Of a stretch of DNA of 64,000 nt, positions 58,893 to 64,000 are shown in pieces. The notes beneath the pieces are model-generated. The model was not told the origin of the DNA and made no database searches. It was given only the letters and a program-made list of their open reading frames with translations. Every line of letters starts with the position of its first letter. The first letter of the stretch is position 1. The translations under genes were made by a program, and so were the position numbers. The DNA is from Arabidopsis thaliana (taxonomy: Eukaryota; Streptophyta; Magnoliopsida; Brassicales; Brassicaceae): contig NC_003071.7 of NCBI RefSeq assembly GCF_000001735.4, positions 4,829,151 through 4,893,150 on the forward strand, given 5' to 3'.

Positions 58893-59788
58893 CTTCTTGT
58901 AATTGAATAACCTCAGAAACAGTTTTATTTGATCTCTTGCATTATTACATTAGAGTAGAACTTAAGAACAAAGCTTTCTGCTTCCACAATCAGTTCCAAC
59001 ACTATCGATTCTCCTCTCTTCACACAGTTAGCATTGCAAAACGTTTTCCAACCTCCTACTAATCTCATTCTCTTACGGTCCTTTTCAAACCTCAGATTCG
59101 TAGACCATTTCACATCATCTTTATCCAAGAAACTCATCTTCTTTGCATTTTTTATGCCATTCACCTCGCCAGTTTGTCATAACGTAGACTCGTAGGCAAA
59201 ATATTAGCCACAAAACTAAAGGGATTCTTCTTCCTTTTCTTCCTCCTTTGAATCATCCCAGAAAATGACAGGAATAAATACAAGTGGTAATAGTGAAACT
59301 GATTCTTGAATGTCACGTATTAGAATGAGAGACGAAACAAAACTCACCAAGGTTGGTATCTTCACTGCTTTCTAGTTCTGGGGAAAGAGACTCTTCATTA
59401 GCTTGTTATTCTGGCTCTTTGGCGGACAAGCTGTAGACTCGAAGCCATGACATTAGCCACACAACAAGAAGGATCTAGTGACGAAGACTCTGTTTCTCTT
59501 CTTGGATTCTTCTTCCATTGAATCTTCCCTTCAAACGAAGAGAACAAATCAAACTGGTAATAGTTAAACTGATTATCTCTACTTTAAGATTCAGATTCTA
59601 TTATCTCAGCAGATTTTTAAAATATCAAGGACAGAGTTCGAAAGACAGCACAACTAACCGAGGTTGCTCTAGTCGTGTAAACAAGACATATATTGAATCT
59701 CACACCAACTAGGCCCCAACAGTGTAACGTGGAAGGACAGATCTCTCTCTTGTCTGAAAACAACAATGTCACCGATTCGAAGATCATG

Positions 59789-61011
59789 TGATAAGTTACA
59801 CAGGGTGTTTTTCAGGAGAAAGAAGGACAAAGTAGCACACACGTGTGAGGATATGACAAGTGAGGAGGTTGATGAGGTGACAGGGATCACCCGTACGAAG
59901 GGTTAAGGTTGTGCCTTGGGATTGCTGCTTATAAATAAGGAGAGAATGCTTTGGGGAAAAGCATGTTGAATCAAGTGGAGGATTAGTCGTTATGAGACTA
60001 TCGTATGGAGAGATTAGATTCGAAGAGATGCTGAGAATCTAGTCTTGTTCTTCATTTGTTTGATTGTTCAATCCTTGTAATTCCTGAACCTTGAGAGTTT
60101 TTAATTAATGTATGGAAGTAGGCATGACCAAAATCTAACCGTAACCGTATTTCGGACCGTAACCAGACCGTTTATTAACCGTAACCCAACCGTAATTGTA
60201 TAAAACGGTTAATAACCGTAACCGTTAACCGTGAAAATAGACCCGTTACGGTTAAGAAAATATACTAACCGTAACCATTAATTAACCGAAACCGTATCAA
60301 AACCGTCGGTTAACCGTATGGTTAAAACCTTAAAAATATAGTTGTAACTGTGTATAATTCTAAATAAATAATTATTTCACTAAAATAGTAACTTAAATCG
60401 TTTAATATGCCCACTACTACGATCGAAGTTACTCCACTACTCTTTTTACCATAAATCAAATCATAAGTAGTTCATATTATTATTATACTCTTAAAACTGT
60501 TTCTTAATGTTCACAACATCTTCTCTTTAGTATTGTTTTTGTTTGGAAAATGTAATTAACTCAATTATTATAATTATGACCATTAATTTGTTTATTCATT
60601 GGTTTATTTAAGAAAAATAGATAGTTGATTCACTATAAATATTTGAAACACATAATTACGTAAAATAAATATTATTTGATATATCACTATTTATTTATTT
60701 ATTTTATTATAAAGATTAAAAAATATAATATTTTGTCTCATATATTAACTATATCATAATTATCAAATACCGTATTTAACCATAACCGTATTTAACCGTA
60801 ACCGTATTTAACCGTAACCGTTTTAACCGTATATATAACGGTTAAGGTTAAGATTAACAAAAATTTATAAACGTAACCGGTGGTTAATAAACCGTAACCG
60901 TAATAACCGTAACCGTAATAACCGTAACCGTGGTCATGCCTATATGGAAGTTTATAAAGATAGGCTTTAATCGAGTATTTACATTATCATTCATACCACT
61001 AAAGTCTATCA
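59789..61011. mobile_element. Solo LTR inserted in the REM gene, 5-bp target duplication TCATG
   Basis: The unit begins TGATAAGTTACAC and ends AAGTCTATCA, so its ends TGATA/TATCA are inverted. TCATG stands outside both ends (59784-59788 and 61012-61016). The host exon reads through as SHD-LRIGD if the unit is ignored. Without the nested hAT element and its target copy it is about 390 bp, short for gypsy and in the range of copia LTRs. Family not determined. Confidence 0.85.
60119..60942. mobile_element. Non-autonomous hAT transposon, 824 bp
   Basis: Perfect 11-bp terminal inverted repeats TAGGCATGACC/GGTCATGCCTA are flanked by the 8-bp target duplication TATGGAAG (60111-60118 and 60943-60950), as required for hAT. 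Both subterminal regions are arrays of AACCGTAACCGT words in inverted orientation around an AT-rich centre. It encodes no transposase. It lies inside the solo LTR and is therefore the youngest layer here. Confidence 0.95.
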
Positions 61012-61337
61012 TCATGTGAGAGAGCAAACTCTTTACAACCGTCAGTGAGTCTCTGTCCATCTATCTTCACTTCCCAAGTTATCTTCGACACGTCCTATCT
61101 CAGCTCCGCCGTCTTCTACTCGTCTCTTCCTTCTATATTCTTCAAGAAGAAGGCTGCATGAATTGTCTCAAGCAACATGTAAATACAAAACCAGACCAGT
61201 TTGGCAGTTTATTCTAAATGAGCTTCTCAGAGGGGCATAGACAGAGATAAAAGAAGGGAAAGAGTGAGAGAGAGAGAGAGTACCAAATGACAGTGGAATC
61301 CGGGAAGAAGAGGCTTGAAGAAATGTTGCTTCGCCAT

Positions 61338-62656
61338 TATCAAAATCCATAAATCTTTCAGCTTCTAGTGTAGGAAATTAACACAAGATTTCGTCAAGTT
61401 CAGAGTCCTTTGATGAGGAGACTCTTTATATTGGTGAAGTCTCCTTGGAACTCGAGAGCTTTGATTGATGATTACTTTTGGTTATAGCCGCATCAGAAAT
61501 AGTTTATATACTGTATACATATTTATTTATTCTTGGTTTCCGAATTCATTAATGGGCTTGGTTTCAGAGTAAGACTTGTGAAATCCCACTACTTTACTTT
61601 TAATTTGACAATCTGCGGCCATGAAAGTATTGACCATAAAATGGAATTTCACTGAGACAAGAAGGTGTGCTGCAAAACGAAACATTGCACTATCTGCTAG
61701 TGATCACTGCTAATTAGTATAATACCTGAAGCTCATTCTTCCCATATGTGGTTTCTTGGCATAAATAAGATCTTCCGTCGGAGCAACACTTGTACTGTCT
61801 GCAATTTGGAGTGATATACAATTAAGTAAGGATGTAAACAATACGAATTCGTGTACGTACACAAGATTTATCCACATTAATACTCAAAAGCTGATTTTTG
61901 GCGTAAACAGAGATTTTCAATTCAAATTTTTAATCTCCAGACGGAAAATAAGAGAAACTTATCCAGTTCCACCGTTGCCTTTGTCGAAGACAGTTTTCTC
62001 CTCGGGGAAACTCTGAGTACCCGCTTCTCCTTCTCAGCCATAACGAAGTTGCTATCTCGCGCCGGAGGTTTCTCAATTCCTCTTCGCCGGAAAAAGTGCG
62101 ATTTTTGCTTCGCCGGATTTTGGAGTTCACTAATTGTCGAAACTTCGCCGAATTTTGAACTTTGACTTCACCGGATTTTAGAGTTCACTGAATGTGGAAA
62201 GTTCGACGGAAATCATAAACCCAACAATTTGAAGTGATGTCGAAAAACGAAGGAGTTGATGAATTCGAACTTATTTCTACTCAAATCTCTCTTTTGCTTT
62301 CTCTTTTTCTTCTTCTTCGATTTCTTCGTTTCAATTTTTTTTTTTTTTAAATTAAACCGCAGGAACTAAACCAAAACAAACCGCAACCCAACGGTTTGGT
62401 TGATCTCATTAGGAGTATATTTGTCATAAAACAAATGAAGTGCCAAAAATTGAGATTGAAATCTCACTTTGCTAAACACTGAAATGAAATCTTTTTTTTG
62501 CCACTTTCGTTAAAATTTCTTTTGTTGTTTCTATCGTTTATTTTATTCCAAGGTACAAAATGTATTTTACAAAAAATAGAGTTCCATAGTTGACTTCACC
62601 AAACAAAATGCACATAACCTCAAACATAACCTAGTCTTTGGTGAAGAAGTAGACGA
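61338..62656. other. Intergenic region, possible small minus-strand gene
   Basis: Minus-strand open pieces read MAEKEKRVLRVSPRRKLSST (from about 62040) and, further on, DSTSVAPTEDLIYAKKPHMG before a GT (about 61800-61735). They could be two exons of a short gene that I do not recognise. CTTCGCCGGATTTTGGAGTTC-like segments repeat loosely at 62090-62190. A lone GTGTACGTACAC lies at 61851. The part nearest 62656 is the 3' flank of the P450 gene. Confidence 0.3.
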
Positions 62657-64000
62657 CTAGTGACTTCTCCTAAGAACAGCAAGAGCCTTAAGCGAATGCT
62701 TCATGACTACGGTAAACTCAAACTTCTCCGTCAAGTCCACTTCATGACCTTGGACCTCTTTCCACTCAAACTCCCTCACCATATTCGCCACATAGTACTC
62801 AAGATGCAGCATCGCTAGCCCAATCCCTGGACAAATCCTTCTACCCGCCCCGAACGGCATCATCTTTATCCCTCTGCTTCCGGTTATGTCCACCGCTTCT
62901 TCTTCTCCCATAAACCTCTCTGGCTTAAACGCCATTGGTTCCTCCCACACCATTGGATCCCTCCCAATCTCTGCCACCATGAAATTAATTGTTCCCTTCT
63001 TCGGGACTTTGTATCCTCCCAACACAGTGTCCTCAGTTACACTGTGCGGGAGTACAAAATGTCCCGGAGGATGTCTCCGGAGACCCTCCATCACCACTGC
63101 CTTTAGATACGGCATCTTTTGCGCGTCTTCTTCCTCTACTTCCTTTGCTTCTTCCCCAACTACGCTTTTGATCTCCTCGTATAACCTCTTCTGAATCTCC
63201 GGGTTTTTCACCAAGTTCGCCATGATCCATTGCAACGCGGTGGCCGTTGTATCAGTCCCACCGTTGAGAAACTCCGAACACAAACTAACAATCTCATCTT
63301 CGTTCAGCTTCCTCTTCTCATCTGGAAGCTCCAGCTCAAGCAGAGTATCAACGTATGATTGTACATACACTTTGTTGTCTTCTTCTTCCTCTGATGATCT
63401 ATTCTTTCTCTCTTCAACAATCTTTCTCCGAGCACGAATCAACGGAAGCAAAACGTCATGCTGCTCTCTCCGCATCTGGAAAAACTCTTCCCATCTCTTT
63501 CGCAAAATCAATTTAGTAAACTTAGGCCAGAGATTGAGAATATTGAATCTGGAAAAGCCAAGAAGCTGTCGTCTCTGAACATATTCCACCTGTTTGATTT
63601 GTTTCTCGTCAAGCTTATCTCCAAAACACATGAGAACAAGAAGCGCAAACATTGCATAGTGAAGATGATCAACAACAACAATCGGTTCTTCACCTCTGCT
63701 TTTACCAAATCGATCAAAAAGAATCTCAAGAACCCAACGCCGCGCGTGAGAGTAAGATCTCACGCGCGAGGGGTGAAGAATCTCAGAAGTGAGATTCCGG
63801 CGAAGAAGACGCCACGTGGCTCCATATAAACTAGAGCTGATGTTATGTTGGTTACTCGAAATAATCTTACTGATCGGAGCAGCCGGTGGACGATCAGCGA
63901 AAACGGCACCGTTCAAAACGAGAGCCTGGTGAGCAAGAGAACGATCGGCGACGAAGATAGCGGGGCGGGAAGTGATGCGAAGGGTGATGATGGGACCGAG
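62657..64000 (-). CDS. Cytochrome P450, CYP89A family (5' end beyond the window)
   Basis: An uninterrupted frame enters at the right edge and ends at TAG 62657, giving 447 residues of a roughly 510-residue family. The missing part is the N-terminal membrane anchor and proline hinge. Visible landmarks are the substrate-side [20 protein letters not shown] (the C helix, usually W/R for heme propionates), the I-helix [13 protein letters not shown], the K-helix EGLRRHPP (ExxR), FKPERF and the heme-ligand loop [11 protein letters not shown] with the axial Cys. No intron is seen, as in other CYP89A genes. Plant P450s of this type are ER-bound monooxygenases fed by NADPH-P450 reductase. CYP89A9 of Arabidopsis acts on chlorophyll breakdown products, but most family members have no known substrate. 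All key residues are present. It is the only apparently intact host gene in the window. Confidence 0.93.
   Translation of the reverse strand, partial: LGPIITLRITSRPAIFVADRSLAHQALVLNGAVFADRPPAAPISKIISSNQHNISSSLYGATWRLLRRNLTSEILHPSRVRSYSHARRWVLEILFDRFGKSRGEEPIVVVDHLHYAMFALLVLMCFGDKLDEKQIKQVEYVQRRQLLGFSRFNILNLWPKFTKLILRKRWEEFFQMRREQHDVLLPLIRARRKIVEERKNRSSEEEEDNKVYVQSYVDTLLELELPDEKRKLNEDEIVSLCSEFLNGGTDTTATALQWIMANLVKNPEIQKRLYEEIKSVVGEEAKEVEEEDAQKMPYLKAVVMEGLRRHPPGHFVLPHSVTEDTVLGGYKVPKKGTINFMVAEIGRDPMVWEEPMAFKPERFMGEEEAVDITGSRGIKMMPFGAGRRICPGIGLAMLHLEYYVANMVREFEWKEVQGHEVDLTEKFEFTVVMKHSLKALAVLRRSH

Larger units (their letters stand above)
43980..58893. mobile_element. Element B: 14.9-kb MULE with DUF1985-Ulp1, F-box-like, RPA-like and mudrA genes
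   Basis: GACAAAGTGGGCTGGG at 44029-44044 has a perfect inverted copy at 58829-58844. The two lie 49 bp inside the proposed ends, each followed inward by TTAGCCATTA(G/A)GCC and an AAAATGCC/AAAATGGCC block, which defines weak terminal inverted repeats. The outermost bases read AGAAAATTTCAC (left) and GTGCAATTTACCC (right). A 9-bp target duplication is at best degenerate (TTCTTTTTT against TTCTTGTAA). Inside are one multi-exon DUF1985-Ulp1 gene and three F-box-like genes on the plus strand, then an RPA-like gene and a full-length MuDR transposase on the minus strand. All six appear open. About 18 exact GTACGTAC sites occur here against one elsewhere in the window. It resembles Ulp1-bearing VANDAL or Kaonashi MULEs but has a larger gene set than I know for either. 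Confidence 0.85.
58925..61337 (-). pseudogene. REM-type B3-domain gene, split by a solo LTR
   Basis: Exon 1 (61337-61284) reads MAKQHFFKPLLPGFHCHL, the usual REM start, followed by a GT donor. Exon 2 begins at 61166 (TIHAAFFLKNIEGRDE) and runs through TWEVKIDGQRLTDG and KEFALSHD. It is cut there by a solo LTR and resumes at 59788 with [20 protein letters not shown], completing a B3 domain. A second B3 domain end lies at 59164-58925 (LVGGWKTFCNANCVKRGESI and LKFYSNV) before a TAA. Two stops also occur in exon 2 and the middle of the gene is unclear, so it is dead. REM proteins are nuclear B3 DNA-binding factors of reproductive meristems. Element B begins 31 bp beyond its last codon. The family call is firm; the exon map after 59690 is not. 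Confidence 0.75.

Noticed and set aside
1-64000. tRNA and rRNA genes
   Set aside because: I saw no cloverleaf with A and B boxes and no rRNA core sequence; the only tRNA-related item is the retroelement primer-binding site.

Overview
This is plant nuclear DNA, most likely a pericentromeric or otherwise transposon-rich stretch from a Brassicaceae close to Arabidopsis. The reasons are a CYP89A-type cytochrome P450, a REM-type B3 gene, a type I MADS relic of the AGL55/AGL56 kind, Athila-lineage retroelements, VANDAL-type Mutator-like elements (MULEs), plant GT-AG introns and an AT-rich background. Only one gene looks intact and host-like: the CYP89A P450 that runs off the right end. Almost everything else is mobile DNA or genes broken by it.

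Layout. 1-8.0 kb: a 2.4-kb non-autonomous CACTA element (3-bp target duplication AAC), a MADS-box relic with an in-frame stop, and relics of two gene types (an F-box-like/Cys-cluster gene and a Ulp1-like protease) that reappear intact at 44-52 kb. 8.0-27.3 kb: a nest of Athila-lineage Ty3/gypsy elements. A near-complete but broken forward element (9332-19348) sits inside an inverted, deleted relative. That relative is cut at about 23008 by another Athila copy, whose long terminal repeat holds a solo LTR (24506-26131) with a 5-bp target duplication. 27.3-32.1 kb: gene scraps on the minus strand (an AP2-domain relic and an unidentified or reticulon-like exon), an LTR scrap and a dispersed repeat also present at 8.7 kb. 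About 32.1-40.25 kb: element A, a decayed VANDAL21-like MULE with a DUF1985 (VANC-like) gene, a GRF-zinc-finger/coiled-coil (VANB-like) gene and a mudrA transposase. About 43.98-58.89 kb: element B, a much better preserved 14.9-kb MULE with weak terminal inverted repeats. 58.9-61.3 kb: a REM-type B3 gene split by a solo LTR that itself contains a hAT element. 62.66-64 kb: CYP89A.

Element B carries a DUF1985-Ulp1 gene, three F-box-like genes, an RPA-like OB-fold gene and a full-length MuDR transposase, all apparently open. Its non-coding DNA is full of the palindrome GTACGTAC, including a 114-bp tandem array. Element A instead holds many copies of (C/T)AGTATTA(C/T), the motif I recall as the binding site of the VANDAL21 anti-silencing protein VANC21. 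The two neighbouring MULEs therefore each pair a DUF1985 protein with their own dispersed short motif, which suggests a motif-specific self-recognition system; for element B this is inference.

The gypsy nest has a third dispersed palindrome, GTCGATCGAC. It occurs mostly in pairs whose centres are 20-22 bp apart, two helical turns, in LTRs and coding regions alike. I know no explanation for this spacing.
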